Shown here in pieces: positions 38,732-48,812 of a stretch of 64,000 nt of DNA. The stretch spans positions 1 to 64,000 of the forward strand of contig JAUNOK010000010.1 of the NCBI GenBank assembly GCA_030537195.1, read 5' to 3'. The first letter of the stretch is position 1. Each line of letters begins with the position of its first letter. The position numbers and the translations under genes are program-made. Source of the DNA: Eubacteriales bacterium (GTDB taxonomy: Bacteria; Bacillota; Clostridia; Lachnospirales; Lachnospiraceae). The notes under the pieces are model-generated. The model was given only the letters and a program-made list of their open reading frames with translations. It was not told the DNA's origin and searched no databases.

Positions 38732-39210
38732 GGTGTAATCAGCATCCTTTCGTCTTTAGCCTCGTCCTCTATTATTGTTCCGTAGTCCTTATACTTCTTA
38801 AGTACAAAATGTGTTGATGTACTAAGGACTGAATCTAATGGTGCGAGTTTCGCCGCGACGAACTGAGCCACTGACTTCATCGACTTTCCTTCTATAATAA
38901 CTGTAAAATCAAAACCTCCTGACATAAGATAAACAGATGTTACCTCATCATACTTATAGAGTCGTTCTGCTATACTGTCAAATCCTAAACCTCTCTGAGG
39001 AGTGACCTTTACCTCAATAAGAGCTGTAACTTTCTCCTCACTTGTCTTATCCCAGTTAATGACCGCATTATATCCGCAGATAATGTGTTCTTTTTCCATA
39101 TCTGCTATCTCATTGGCAACCTCTGCTTCAGAATATCCAAGCATAATAGCCATCTCCTTAAGGTCTATCCTTCCATTCTTTTCAAGAATATCAAGAATCT
39201 TCTCTCTCAT
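38728..39210 (-). CDS. Lrp/AsnC family transcriptional regulator
   Basis: The 160-residue protein has an N-terminal winged HTH (MREKILDILEKNGRIDLKEMAIMLGYSEAEVANEI) and a C-terminal ligand-binding RAM domain (about 65-145; ALIEVKVTPQRGLGFDSIAERL, VTSVYLMSGGFDFTVII). The family senses amino acids. The ATGA overlap with the aminotransferase gene shows translational coupling and suggests local control of that gene and trmL. Confidence 0.92.
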   Translation of the reverse strand: MREKILDILEKNGRIDLKEMAIMLGYSEAEVANEIADMEKEHIICGYNAVINWDKTSEEKVTALIEVKVTPQRGLGFDSIAERLYKYDEVTSVYLMSGGFDFTVIIEGKSMKSVAQFVAAKLAPLDSVLSTSTHFVLKKYKDYGTIIEDEAKDERMLITP

Positions 39211-39229
39211 AACGCAATCCTCCCACTAA

Positions 39230-40168
39230 TTATATGAATCTGTATATCTCATCCTGTTCGGGAAGACCTAAGAATCTGTCTTCCTCTGTATTGTGAATAA
39301 TTCTGTTATTGCCATCTGTAACTTTACCAATAACGGCAGCTTCTATTCCATTCAGCTGCATTGTATTAACTATATCACATCCATTTTCACATGTCATTAA
39401 CAAACAGCCCATTGAATCCAATATATATGGATTAATATTAAATAATTCACATATTTCAATAATTTCCTGTTTAACTGGAATGTTTCTTAAGTCAACTTCC
39501 AGTCCAACACCTGAATACTCCGCCATATCCCATAACGCGGCAAATATACCACCTTCCGAAACATCATGCATAGCGCCTTCTATGCCTTCATTAACGAATA
39601 CTGCGGCTTCTTTAGCTACAAGCAGTTCTTTATCATCTGTAAGCGCTTTGTCAATGATATCCTGTGTATACACTTTAAGAATATCTTCTTTTCTTGCAGA
39701 TATAATATCCCTTATTCCACTCATTCCTATATGCTTGGTAACTACTATATCCTGACCCGCAACAGCTTTTTTCTGCCTACAGACTTCATGTCCTATCGCA
39801 GTTACAGATACAACCGGATGATTGACGTTGCTGCTTACAGTTGTATGCCCTCCGGCAATACCAGCACCCACAACACAGCTCTGTCTGTCAAGTTCTTTAA
39901 TTATTTCTTTAAGGCGTATCTCTCTTGACTTCTCATCAAGAATAACAGTATTCATAATACTGTCTGTGATGCCACCAGCTGCACTTATATTATTAGCAGC
40001 TCTGTATACCGCCCATTCTCCTGTAGCCGCAGCCGCCAATACATTCCCCTCGTTAATTATATGTGCTGCATCCTGCCCATATGCTGGCTTCACAGTATTC
40101 CCTCTTTTGCCAAGTAATTTGAATACTGATCTTCCTAATATTGTATCAGATACTTTTCCTGTCTTCAT
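39230..40168 (-). CDS. AIR synthase-related protein (HypE/ThiL/PurM fold)
   Basis: The 312-residue protein has the PurM-like two-domain fold: GRSVFKLLGKRGNTVKP, a Gly-rich AYGQDAAHI segment, a middle GIAGGHTTVSSNVNHPVVSVTAIG, the VTKHIGMSGI turn and the MHDVSEGGIFAALWDMAEYSGVG motif (about 200-222), which is typical of HypE and AIR synthase relatives. No hydrogenase or purine genes are adjacent, so the substrate is unknown. It lies upstream of the Lrp and aminotransferase genes on the same strand, 19 bases away. Confidence 0.82.
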   Translation of the reverse strand: MKTGKVSDTILGRSVFKLLGKRGNTVKPAYGQDAAHIINEGNVLAAAATGEWAVYRAANNISAAGGITDSIMNTVILDEKSREIRLKEIIKELDRQSCVVGAGIAGGHTTVSSNVNHPVVSVTAIGHEVCRQKKAVAGQDIVVTKHIGMSGIRDIISARKEDILKVYTQDIIDKALTDDKELLVAKEAAVFVNEGIEGAMHDVSEGGIFAALWDMAEYSGVGLEVDLRNIPVKQEIIEICELFNINPYILDSMGCLLMTCENGCDIVNTMQLNGIEAAVIGKVTDGNNRIIHNTEEDRFLGLPEQDEIYRFI

Positions 40169-40200
40169 AATATGTATAACCTCTTTATTCCATAATTATA

Positions 40201-40308
40201 TTAAGGTATAAGATAGACAACCATAGGAACAACCATCGCTACAATAAGTATCATTATTAATATTCCTGTGAACCATCTTTTAGTTTTCTTATTATTAAAA
40301 TTAATCAT
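40201..40308 (-). CDS. 35-residue membrane peptide
   Basis: A GGAGGAAG ribosome site precedes the ATG at 40308. The product has a basic start (MINFNNKKTKRWF) and one hydrophobic helix ending MVVPMVVYLIP. The pattern 'KKTKR + helix + AMVVPM' recurs in short clostridial proteins that I have seen annotated only as hypothetical. It lies 32 bases before the AIR-synthase-like gene and 50 bases after the exonuclease gene, on the same strand, so it is probably part of the transcript. Confidence 0.6.
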   Translation of the reverse strand: MINFNNKKTKRWFTGILIMILIVAMVVPMVVYLIP

Positions 40309-40358
40309 AACTTCCTCCAACAATATATTAGATTTAATTAATTATAGCACAGTACGGA

Positions 40359-41060
40359 TTATTTTCCATACTGTGCTATGATTGTATCTATCTGCCTTGA
40401 AGCCATACTTTTAGTCATCTCTTCAATTGGAACCTCAAGATTAATATTATGCTTCTGTACAAGTGCTGCAAGATATCTTCTCTGAGGCGGTGTTATTGGT
40501 GTATCCTTCTTCACCGTATAGACAAGTTTCATTGTATGATTAAATCCATCATCATCAGGTTTTATTTTCTCCAACCTGCTATACAGCATACTTGCACTTA
40601 CCGCATCATCATAGGCTCTGTGAGACCTTCCCGGATCAATATCAAAATACTCACACAAATAAGACAGACTCTTATGCTCTGCCTCTGGAAGAAGCCTTCT
40701 TGATATCTTTAATGTATCAATTCCATCATCATTAATAGTAAGCCCGTTATTAACAGCAGCCTTCTTAAGAAAACTGAAATCAAATATGACATTATGTCCA
40801 AGTATTGGCCAGTCCCCTATAAAATGTGTTATATCGTCTATAATATCCTCTATTCGCGGCTTACCTGCAAGATCCTCATTATGTATACCAGTAAGTCCGG
40901 TTATACGTTCACTGATACTTATTCCCGGATAAACCAGCGTAGAGTACTTCTCTGTTATACAACCATCCTCAACCCTGGCCATTCCAACTTCGATAATTCT
41001 GTCTACGGCCGGATTAAGACCTGTTGTCTCAATATCCAGCGCAACATACCTGTTAATCAT
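40359..41060 (-). CDS. DnaQ-like 3'-5' exonuclease
   Basis: The 233-residue protein has the DEDDh exonuclease motifs: YVALDIETTGLNP (ExoI, about 5-17), LGHNVIFDFSFLKK (ExoII, about 87-100) and HRAYDDAVSASML (ExoIII, about 147-159). A C-terminal segment (ITPPQRRYLAALVQKHNINLEVP, about 190-212) is separate from the nuclease. It resembles the epsilon/PolC proofreading domain but stands alone. Its ATG overlaps the stop codon of the GGDEF gene by one base. Confidence 0.88.
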   Translation of the reverse strand: MINRYVALDIETTGLNPAVDRIIEVGMARVEDGCITEKYSTLVYPGISISERITGLTGIHNEDLAGKPRIEDIIDDITHFIGDWPILGHNVIFDFSFLKKAAVNNGLTINDDGIDTLKISRRLLPEAEHKSLSYLCEYFDIDPGRSHRAYDDAVSASMLYSRLEKIKPDDDGFNHTMKLVYTVKKDTPITPPQRRYLAALVQKHNINLEVPIEEMTKSMASRQIDTIIAQYGK

Positions 41061-42850
41061 TACTTTCTCTCTTTCAGAAATACTCTTCCAATATAATCTC
41101 CTATTATGGCAAGGAAATTAGCATCGTTCTCTGCCCATTTCTTATCAAGCTTGTATTTTCCATAAGCTATGATATTGTTATTCCTCTTAATATCTCCGCC
41201 AATTATGTACTGGATAGCCTGAATTATTCCATATTCTGAATAAGTCTTATACATAGCCGGCGCTTTAGTTTCAAAGAAATTAATATTGTCTATTACAAAT
41301 ATACCATCTTCTCTAAAGTTAGGAATATAATTATCTTTCTTGAAAAAGCTTCCATCATCATCTGACATACGCTCATCTCCGTACAGAATATAATTCTTCA
41401 TCTCTGCACGGTCATATATAACGATTGAATCAATATTAAATGCAACTGCAACAATATCTAACAATTCATTTCTTCTCTTGGCATCTGCATCCCTGTATTC
41501 TCTGATAATAGTATTAACGACATCCATCTTGTGGTATTTGTAAAATGCTTTTTCGTCAATATCACCTATTTTTCCCATACCATACACATACGCTTTATGT
41601 ATATCTTCATGATATATAATATATCTGTCTTTTCCTTTTTCCTTTGCTAGATATAATACCTTATCTGCTATCTTGAACAATTCATTGTAATTATCTGCAT
41701 CTCCAGGATAGGTTGCTGAACCAATAGAGCATGTTATCTTAATATTACGGGAATCATCATGATACAGCCACTTAATGTTATTACGAACAGTTCTTAATAC
41801 GCTTCTAATTCCCTCATCATCATTAAGGCCTTCCATAACAATAAACATCTCATCTCCGCCTATACGTCCACATAAGCCTTTGCTTCCGACAACATCTCTC
41901 AAGATATCTGCAACTTTGTAAAGTACCTCATCACCAAACATATGACCATATGTATCATTGACAGTCTTAAAATCATCTACGTCAATAATAGCAATTGTCA
42001 CATTATGTCCTGGCTTGGAATCTATAAGTTTTCTTACATAATCTGTTATTGCACGCTTATTAAGAAGATCTGTTCCTGGATCTTTCATATCAGAGATAAT
42101 ACTGAGTTCTTCAACCACATGATTATCAGAGCTTTCTAAAATATTAATGGTTCCTATAACAACCTTATTACCGGAATCATCAATAATTGTCTTACCTCTT
42201 GCAAGACATCTGTCAAGTCTTCCTATATTATTGAGCACACTAATTGTAATCTCTCTTTTAAAGAATTTCTCTCCATTAATAAGTGCAGTAATAAATGCTT
42301 CAAGCTCCTGTACTGCCTGAGTATCAAGTGCATCTGTATTAATCTTATAATTTTTCCAATGTTCTATTGAGCCTTCATAAAAAGACATCACCTGCTGTCC
42401 ATCTGAAATCATGAAAATATTAAAGTCGTCCTTAAGAATATCATATGAGAAAAGGACGTTCTCACACATTCCAAGATAACTTGAATATCTGTCCATTCTG
42501 GCATTAAGATTATCTATCTGTGATGTAATTGATGCAGTATCAATGATACTTATTTTATACAGATGTCCTCTCGTCTCAGATACGCCGCCATCTATAATTC
42601 TTGTAAGCATCCAGTGATATTCACCTGTCTGGTATAACATTCTTACAACGATGTATTTGCTTACTTCACTGCAATCTCTGATAGCATCCGTAAATCTGCC
42701 AACATCATCAGGGTGTATATATCTTGTATATATGAGAATGGCATTGTTGCCTGAAATAACTTCGAAATTTTCATCCATCGTTACAATCGTCATTCTCTCA
42801 TCAATAAGAAGGTCTGAACTGCCAGCCTCTGCTCTAATCAAATCTACCAT
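41060..42850 (-). CDS. Diguanylate cyclase-type GGDEF protein with sensory domains
   Basis: The 596-residue protein has an N-terminal PAS-like domain (about 15-110; YIHPDDVGRFTDAIRD), a middle region, a GGDEF domain (about 260-420) with GHNVTIAIIDVDDFKTVNDTYGHMFGDEVL and the signature GRIGGDEMFIVMEG, and a C-terminal GAF-like part. The signature is GGDEM where GGDEF is usual; the catalytic GGDE core is intact. No RxxD inhibitory site is seen upstream. Cytosolic, with no membrane segment. It probably makes cyclic di-GMP. Confidence 0.88.
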   Translation of the reverse strand: MVDLIRAEAGSSDLLIDERMTIVTMDENFEVISGNNAILIYTRYIHPDDVGRFTDAIRDCSEVSKYIVVRMLYQTGEYHWMLTRIIDGGVSETRGHLYKISIIDTASITSQIDNLNARMDRYSSYLGMCENVLFSYDILKDDFNIFMISDGQQVMSFYEGSIEHWKNYKINTDALDTQAVQELEAFITALINGEKFFKREITISVLNNIGRLDRCLARGKTIIDDSGNKVVIGTINILESSDNHVVEELSIISDMKDPGTDLLNKRAITDYVRKLIDSKPGHNVTIAIIDVDDFKTVNDTYGHMFGDEVLYKVADILRDVVGSKGLCGRIGGDEMFIVMEGLNDDEGIRSVLRTVRNNIKWLYHDDSRNIKITCSIGSATYPGDADNYNELFKIADKVLYLAKEKGKDRYIIYHEDIHKAYVYGMGKIGDIDEKAFYKYHKMDVVNTIIREYRDADAKRRNELLDIVAVAFNIDSIVIYDRAEMKNYILYGDERMSDDDGSFFKKDNYIPNFREDGIFVIDNINFFETKAPAMYKTYSEYGIIQAIQYIIGGDIKRNNNIIAYGKYKLDKKWAENDANFLAIIGDYIGRVFLKERK

Positions 42851-42893
42851 AATGTAAACCCCTGCCTTATAATTAATAGTGTCCTCTCCCTAT

Positions 42894-43604
42894 TTACCTG
42901 GACTCCTCAGGATGCTCCTTTATATAAGCTTCATACAGGTCAGGTCTGAATTTCTTAGTTCTCTCCAAAGACTTCTCATGTCTCCACTTCTCAATGTTAG
43001 CATGATGTCCCGATAAAAGTACTTCTGGAACAGCTTTCCCATTATAATCTGCCGGTCTTGTATATTGCGGATACTCTAGCAGACCATCTGAAAAGCTCTC
43101 TGTTTCAGCAGATTCCTCATTATTAAGAACTCCTGGTACAAGTCTTGAAACTGTATCAATAACGACCATTGCCGGTAATTCACCACCGGTAAGAACATAA
43201 TCTCCTATAGATACATAATCTGTAACTATATTCTCCAATGCCCTTTCATCAATTCCTTCATAATGTCCGCACAGAATAACAAGGTTGTCTTCCTGTGCCA
43301 ATTCCTCTGCCATACTCTGTGTAAATGTATAGCCCTGTGGGGTCATATATATAACCCTTGGTCTTTTCCCAATACTTCTGACAATATCCTCATAGCAGTC
43401 GCATACAGGAGCAGCTCTCATAACCATTCCTGCACCGCCGCCATAAGGATAATCATCTACCTTTAAATGCTTATCATTAGAATAGTCCCTGATATCATGC
43501 GCGGTAACAGACATAACTCCGGCTTTAATAGCTCTTCCGGTTATACTTGTATTAAGCCCATCTGTTATCATATCTGGAAACAAAGTCATAACATGAAAAT
43601 TCAT
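42894..43604 (-). CDS. trmD: tRNA (guanine-37-N1)-methyltransferase
   Basis: The 236-residue SPOUT enzyme methylates G37 next to the anticodon, preventing frameshifts. Motifs: MNFHVMTLFPDMI, VDDYPYGGGAGMVMRAAP (about 50-67), LCGHYEGIDERALE (about 111-124) and SIGDYVLTGGELPAMVVIDTVSRLVPGVL. The length is standard. In most bacteria trmD lies in rpsP-rimM-trmD-rplS; here it is alone, one base overlapping an SGNH-like gene. Confidence 0.96.
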   Translation of the reverse strand: MNFHVMTLFPDMITDGLNTSITGRAIKAGVMSVTAHDIRDYSNDKHLKVDDYPYGGGAGMVMRAAPVCDCYEDIVRSIGKRPRVIYMTPQGYTFTQSMAEELAQEDNLVILCGHYEGIDERALENIVTDYVSIGDYVLTGGELPAMVVIDTVSRLVPGVLNNEESAETESFSDGLLEYPQYTRPADYNGKAVPEVLLSGHHANIEKWRHEKSLERTKKFRPDLYEAYIKEHPEESR

Positions 43605-44467
43605 TACTTCACTCCTGCAATTCCATTAAGCATAAATGCATAATAGCCACTCTTAAGATTATATCCACTGTCTGTATAAGAAGATCCAAAATATCCTGAA
43701 CCATCTTTAAATACAAATGCCACATCGATATATGTTATACCTAGTGTCGATGCATTTTCTGAAAACATGCCATTAAGTGAATCAATGTTAGCCTGCTTAA
43801 CCTTACTTGAAGATTCGAATTTCTGACTTACCGGAAGTACCGAAAGAACATACACATTGGCCGATGGAAGAGCGCTCTTTACAGCTTCTATAAATTCTTT
43901 CTCATACTTATATATATCTTCTACCGACCTGCTTCCGTAATTAAGATCATTAATACCGACCATAATATAAACAGAATCAGGTGACTGGGATACAATATTA
44001 TCAAGATACCCTGTAAGCTTATCACTTGTCATTGAATTCGATGATATAACCTGTGAATCTGGTAAATATCCAAACTGTGAAATACCACTTACCACAAAAT
44101 CACCAATAAATACAGCCTTGCTATAAGCAGATGAAGATGTGTAATCCTCATTCTGTGCTGTTCCAGAAACTGTTAAGCTTCTTCCGGAAGCAGCCTGTGT
44201 TGTCTGCTGTGTAGCTTCCTGTGAAGAATCCTTTGATTCCTGTGTTACATCCTGTGTACTTTCCTGCTGTACAGGAGCTGTTGTAGATTTATTATCATCC
44301 TTGCCACCGTTCTTACTACTGCAGCTCTTAAGTACAACTGCAAATATAATAACGGCAACTACTAATATTATTAAGCCAATAACATAATTTCTGTATCTGT
44401 TCCACATTCTTTTCTTGCGGTTAAGACTTATCTTTGGTCTATCATTATTAGAATTATATGATTCCAT
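43604..44467 (-). CDS. Membrane-anchored SGNH-fold protein lacking catalytic residues
   Basis: The 287-residue protein has a basic N-terminus, a membrane helix (about 28-48), a Thr/Gln/Ser-rich linker (about 50-100) and an SGNH/GDSL fold. Block I reads FIGDFVVSG instead of GDS-x-x-x-G, so the Ser nucleophile is Phe. Block III keeps GINDLNYG (Asn). Block V reads DSGYNLKSGYY where DGIHL is usual, so the His is Asn. It is likely an inactive binder of glycans or cell wall. Its stop codon overlaps the trmD start. Confidence 0.78.
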   Translation of the reverse strand: MESYNSNNDRPKISLNRKKRMWNRYRNYVIGLIILVVAVIIFAVVLKSCSSKNGGKDDNKSTTAPVQQESTQDVTQESKDSSQEATQQTTQAASGRSLTVSGTAQNEDYTSSSAYSKAVFIGDFVVSGISQFGYLPDSQVISSNSMTSDKLTGYLDNIVSQSPDSVYIMVGINDLNYGSRSVEDIYKYEKEFIEAVKSALPSANVYVLSVLPVSQKFESSSKVKQANIDSLNGMFSENASTLGITYIDVAFVFKDGSGYFGSSYTDSGYNLKSGYYAFMLNGIAGVK

Positions 44468-44553
44468 TAAAATATTCCTTTCTTTTTCGACGCTGTCTCA
44501 TCGTATTATAACATTAGTCAATCACATGTGCAAATACAACATAAACAGCCTCT

Positions 44554-46668
44554 TTACCATTGCATCTTATGAAGAACTACTGCTGATGTCTTCCTTAAGC
44601 CTATGTCCAGCCAGCCATTCTGAAGATGGTATCCAAGCCTGTCAGTACTGTATCCCCCTTCAAATGTAACCATGAGCTGTTCTACATCATCATCAAAACC
44701 AAGTCCGACTTCCCAAGCAGGAATTCTCGCTCTTACCTCGTCCTCATTATTATTAACAATAATAATTGCTGCATCATCCTTCGTAAAACGTCCATATGCA
44801 ATAACATTATAGGCTGAATACAATGATTTATATGAACCGGTTCTTAAAACCTCGTTCTCTTTATGCATTCTTATTACTGCCTTATGGAAATCAATAAGTT
44901 CCTTATCCTCATGCCCCCATGGATAAGTTCTTCTGTTATCAGGATCTGTAAAACCACATACTCCTGCTTCATCTCCATAATACACTGTTGGTGCTCCAGG
45001 CCATGTCATCTGAATAACAACAGCCTCCTTGAATACCGACTTATTAACATTATTATTGGCAGCCTCTGGTCCAAGTGTATTAGTTCTACCAACTGTTCTG
45101 TTAGTTCTGGTCAGGAATCTTGAATGATCATGATTAGACAGCTCATTCATAGATATTGCTGTGCTCTGTCCACCCATTCTTGCCATATTATGATGCATTG
45201 CTCCAAAGAAATAATCAGGATTACCGAATTTATCAGGTCTTGCCTCATCACTATGTTTCTCCATTCCTGTAAGAAACCATGTTATTGGCTCCATGAATGC
45301 ATCATAATTCATCACAGTATCCCATTCATCGCCCTGTAACCAGCTATATGGGTCTCCATAATGTTCTGCAAGAATAACTGCATCAGGATTAGCTTTCTTT
45401 ACTTCCTCACGGAATCTCTTCCAGAAATAATGATTATACTCCGGACTGTATCCAAGGTCAGCAGCCACATCAAGTCTCCATCCATCTACATTATAAGGTG
45501 CTGAAACCCATTTTCTTCCGATAGAAAGAATATATTCCTCAAGTTCCTTAGACCCCTCATAATTAAGCTTAGGAAGAGTATCATGTCCCCACCAGCCATC
45601 ATATGAATTATTGTCTGGCCACTGATTCGAGAAGAACTTGAAAAAGTTATGATAAGGGCTTTCATACTTTTCGTATGCTCCCGGCTCATACTCATCAGCA
45701 CTGTCTCTGTAAATGTGCTCTTTGTCCATCCATTTATTAAAGGAACCACAATGATTAAATACACCATCTATGATAACCTTCATGCCTCTTGAATGGATTT
45801 CCTGTACTACCCTGGCAAAGAACTCATTACTTGCCTCAAGATTAGCCTTTCTTGTAACTCTGTTAATATATCTTGTAGCATGTGTATTATCATTGTCTCC
45901 GGGCCTTAAAAGCTCTCCCTCGTCCTCAACAATCTTTCCAAAATGCGGATCGATATAATCATAATCCTGTATATCATACTTATGATTAGATGGGGACACA
46001 AACAATGGATTAAAATATATGACTTCAACGCCCAAATCCTGTAGATAATCAAGCTTATCAAGTACGCCCTGCAGGTCGCCTCCATAAAACTCTCTTATTC
46101 CCATCTGTGCAGGATACTTATTCCAGTCCTTAACCTGACAGACATGCTCCCCTATATAGTTATATTCATCATCAAGCACATCATTACTCTTATCGCCATT
46201 ATAGAATCTGTCAACAAATATCTGGTACATAACTGCACCTTTTGCCCACTCTGGTGTCTTGAATCCTGGTGTAATCTGGAAATTATAATATTCATTAAGA
46301 TCCTTAATTGCTCCAATCTGGTTGTAGAAACACACTGTTCTGCCAAGTTCAACGCGGAAATAATAATACATCTTCTCTGTTCCCACATTAATCTTGGCCT
46401 CATAGTAATCAAACATACTCTCGCTTCTGACTCTTGTCATAACATGTTCGACATTATCAACAACAAGATATGCTTTATCTACATTATATCTGCCAGTACG
46501 CAGTCGTATCGTTACTTCATCTCCAGGCATTGGCTCTGCCGGACTTCTGTAATCATTAGTAACATCCGAAAACAACGCTCTTGGATGTAGCGTCGGCCTT
46601 GCACTGCATGTATAAAAAATACGTTTTTCCCAGGCAGCTAAGTTTCCCATTTCCTCGGTTATTCTCAT
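44554..46668 (-). CDS. GH13 alpha-glucan hydrolase (neopullulanase/cyclomaltodextrinase type)
   Basis: The 704-residue enzyme has an N-terminal CBM34-like domain (about 30-125), then a GH13 barrel with YQIFVDRFYNGD, GVEVIYFNPLFVSPSNHKYD, region I KVIIDGVFNH, region II GWRLDVAADL (nucleophile Asp), region III VILAEHYGD (acid/base Glu) and region IV ELSNHDHSR (third Asp). Domain order and VDRFYNGD fit subfamily 20, which opens cyclodextrins, pullulan and maltodextrins. There is no signal peptide, so the substrate is intracellular maltodextrin. The product has an intact triad. Confidence 0.92.
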   Translation of the reverse strand: MRITEEMGNLAAWEKRIFYTCSARPTLHPRALFSDVTNDYRSPAEPMPGDEVTIRLRTGRYNVDKAYLVVDNVEHVMTRVRSESMFDYYEAKINVGTEKMYYYFRVELGRTVCFYNQIGAIKDLNEYYNFQITPGFKTPEWAKGAVMYQIFVDRFYNGDKSNDVLDDEYNYIGEHVCQVKDWNKYPAQMGIREFYGGDLQGVLDKLDYLQDLGVEVIYFNPLFVSPSNHKYDIQDYDYIDPHFGKIVEDEGELLRPGDNDNTHATRYINRVTRKANLEASNEFFARVVQEIHSRGMKVIIDGVFNHCGSFNKWMDKEHIYRDSADEYEPGAYEKYESPYHNFFKFFSNQWPDNNSYDGWWGHDTLPKLNYEGSKELEEYILSIGRKWVSAPYNVDGWRLDVAADLGYSPEYNHYFWKRFREEVKKANPDAVILAEHYGDPYSWLQGDEWDTVMNYDAFMEPITWFLTGMEKHSDEARPDKFGNPDYFFGAMHHNMARMGGQSTAISMNELSNHDHSRFLTRTNRTVGRTNTLGPEAANNNVNKSVFKEAVVIQMTWPGAPTVYYGDEAGVCGFTDPDNRRTYPWGHEDKELIDFHKAVIRMHKENEVLRTGSYKSLYSAYNVIAYGRFTKDDAAIIIVNNNEDEVRARIPAWEVGLGFDDDVEQLMVTFEGGYSTDRLGYHLQNGWLDIGLRKTSAVVLHKMQW

Positions 46669-46751
46669 AGAGAAACCTCCTTAGCATATACTATTCTGAT
46701 TTTATATCTAAAAGTACAATTTAGCAAGCAAAAAGGCTTTTATGGGTAGCA

Positions 46752-46782
46752 AAAAAGGCAGCCATGGGGTGACTGCCTTTTT
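46752..46782 (-). terminator. Terminator after ftsH, bidirectional
   Basis: AAAAAGGCAG pairs with CTGCCTTTTT across an 11-base loop; both strands end in T-runs. It stands about 145 bases after the ftsH stop codon and before the GH13 gene on the same strand. I see nothing else in the 257-base gap. Confidence 0.8.
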
Positions 46783-46925
46783 CAGAGAAGGTATTTCTTT
46801 TCGATAAGCATTACTGCTTTATCTATAATGTATTGGGGGTTTTTACATTAATTATAATATCTTATTTCCCTCAATAAGTGTTCACAAACATCACTAAATT
46901 TATTCAAAAAATTTGTGCATATTTA

Positions 46926-48794
46926 CTAGATGATTGTTGTTCCCATAATACTATCATCATCTGCACCGTTTCCATTATCAAAAAGTGCTTCAAATTCTTC
47001 TCTTGTAACTTTCTCTTTTTCAAGAAGAAGCTGTGAGCTCTTCTCTAATACATCCATATGCTCAGAGATTATCTTCTTAGCCTGTGCATAACAGTCATCA
47101 ATAATCTTCTTAACTTCTTCATCTATGGCTGTAGCAATATCTTCACCATATGGTCTTGTATGTGCAAGGTCTCTTCCGATGAATACCTCATCCTCATCGC
47201 TGCTTGCATAATTAATAAGACCAAGTCTGTCAGAGAATCCGTACTTGGTAACCATATCTCTTGCTGTCGCTGTTGCCTGCTTGATATCCTGTGATGCACC
47301 TGTTGTGATATCATCAAATATAAGTTCCTCTGCAACTCGTCCACCAAGGCTTACAATAATATTCTGTAACATCTTGCCCTTGGTATTAAACATCTCATCC
47401 TTCTCAGGAAGTGGCATTGTGTAACCTGCTGCTCCCATTCCTGTTGGAATAATAGAGATAGTGTGTACCGGTCCTACATCTGGAAGAACATGGAAAAGAA
47501 TTGCATGACCTGATTCGTGGTATGCTGTAATCTTCTTTTCTTTCTCTGATATAATCTTGCTTCTCTTCTCAACGCCAATTCCAACCTTGACAAATGCATA
47601 GTTGATATCAGCGTTAGTAATGAACTTTCTCTTACTCTTGGCTGCATTAATTGCAGCTTCATTAAGAATATTCTCAAGGTCTGCTCCTGTGAATCCTGCT
47701 GTAGTTCTTGCAAGACTCTCAAGATCAACATCATCACCTAATGGCTTCTTGGCTGCATGAACATTAAGAATCTCAAGACGGCCTCTTACATCAGGTCTTC
47801 CTACAACTACCTTTCTGTCGAAACGTCCCGGTCTTAATATAGCAGGATCAAGAATATCTACTCTGTTAGTAGCTGCCATGACGATAATTCCTTCGTTAAC
47901 TCCGAAACCATCCATCTCTACAAGCATCTGGTTAAGAGTCTGCTCTCTTTCATCATGTCCGCCACCCATACCAGTTCCTCTTCGTCTTGCAACTGCATCA
48001 ATCTCATCAATAAATATGATACATGGGGCATTCTTCTTAGCTTCCTCAAACATATCTCTTACTCTTGATGCACCGACACCAACGAACATCTCAACAAAAT
48101 CAGAACCTGATATACTAAAGAATGGAACTCCTGCCTCCCCCGCAACGGCCTTGGCAAGTAAAGTCTTACCTGTTCCCGGAGGGCCTGTAAGAATAACACC
48201 TTTAGGAATTCTTGCTCCGAGGTTAGTGTATTTTACAGGGTCTTTAAGGAAATCAACGATTTCCTCAAGTTCCTCTTTCTCTTCATTAAGTCCGGCTACA
48301 TCCTTGAATGTAACCTTATTGGCATCACCGCTTATCATTCTTGCACGGCTCTTGCCGAAATTCATCATCTTGGCGTTACCACCGCCACCAGCCTGTCTTG
48401 TCATCATCATCATAAGTGCAACAACAACGATAAGGCACAGACCAAATGGCAGAATAGTTGTCATCCAGATACTGTCTCTCTTCACATCCTTAAGAGTATA
48501 CTCAACGCCCTTATTGTCGAGCAGCTCCTGAACAGAAACAACATCCGACACATTAAGAGAATCCTTGCTTCCGTCTGTGAATGTAATCGTAAGTGTACCG
48601 GTTGGAACTTCTGCGTTCTGACTGATAGTAACACTTGTAATCTTATTATCCTTTAAGTCAGAAACAAAATCTTTATACTTATAAGTACTTGTTCTCTGGC
48701 TCATCTGGGCGATTACAGCCCATATAATACCAATTATAATAATCATGAAGAAAATGCTGCCAAATCCTCCAGATCTTCTTTTCTTAGTATCCAT
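46926..48794 (-). CDS. ftsH: ATP-dependent zinc metalloprotease FtsH
   Basis: The 622-residue protein has a short N-terminal membrane helix (about 14-32), an extracytoplasmic region and a second helix (about 112-132), then an AAA+ ATPase with Walker A GPPGTGKT (about 204-211), Walker [14 protein letters not shown] region [13 protein letters not shown], and the zinc protease motif HESGH (about 425-429). It degrades membrane and regulatory proteins and is needed for sporulation in B. subtilis. The ATG at 48794 has AAGGAGGA five bases upstream. It follows hpt, as in B. subtilis. Confidence 0.97.
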   Translation of the reverse strand: MDTKKRRSGGFGSIFFMIIIIGIIWAVIAQMSQRTSTYKYKDFVSDLKDNKITSVTISQNAEVPTGTLTITFTDGSKDSLNVSDVVSVQELLDNKGVEYTLKDVKRDSIWMTTILPFGLCLIVVVALMMMMTRQAGGGGNAKMMNFGKSRARMISGDANKVTFKDVAGLNEEKEELEEIVDFLKDPVKYTNLGARIPKGVILTGPPGTGKTLLAKAVAGEAGVPFFSISGSDFVEMFVGVGASRVRDMFEEAKKNAPCIIFIDEIDAVARRRGTGMGGGHDEREQTLNQMLVEMDGFGVNEGIIVMAATNRVDILDPAILRPGRFDRKVVVGRPDVRGRLEILNVHAAKKPLGDDVDLESLARTTAGFTGADLENILNEAAINAAKSKRKFITNADINYAFVKVGIGVEKRSKIISEKEKKITAYHESGHAILFHVLPDVGPVHTISIIPTGMGAAGYTMPLPEKDEMFNTKGKMLQNIIVSLGGRVAEELIFDDITTGASQDIKQATATARDMVTKYGFSDRLGLINYASSDEDEVFIGRDLAHTRPYGEDIATAIDEEVKKIIDDCYAQAKKIISEHMDVLEKSSQLLLEKEKVTREEFEALFDNGNGADDDSIMGTTII

Positions 48795-48812
48795 CACTTC
48801 CTCCTTATTTAA

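Noticed and set aside
46669-46925. Riboswitch between ftsH and the GH13 gene
   Set aside because: Only a terminator hairpin is visible; no known riboswitch core could be matched.
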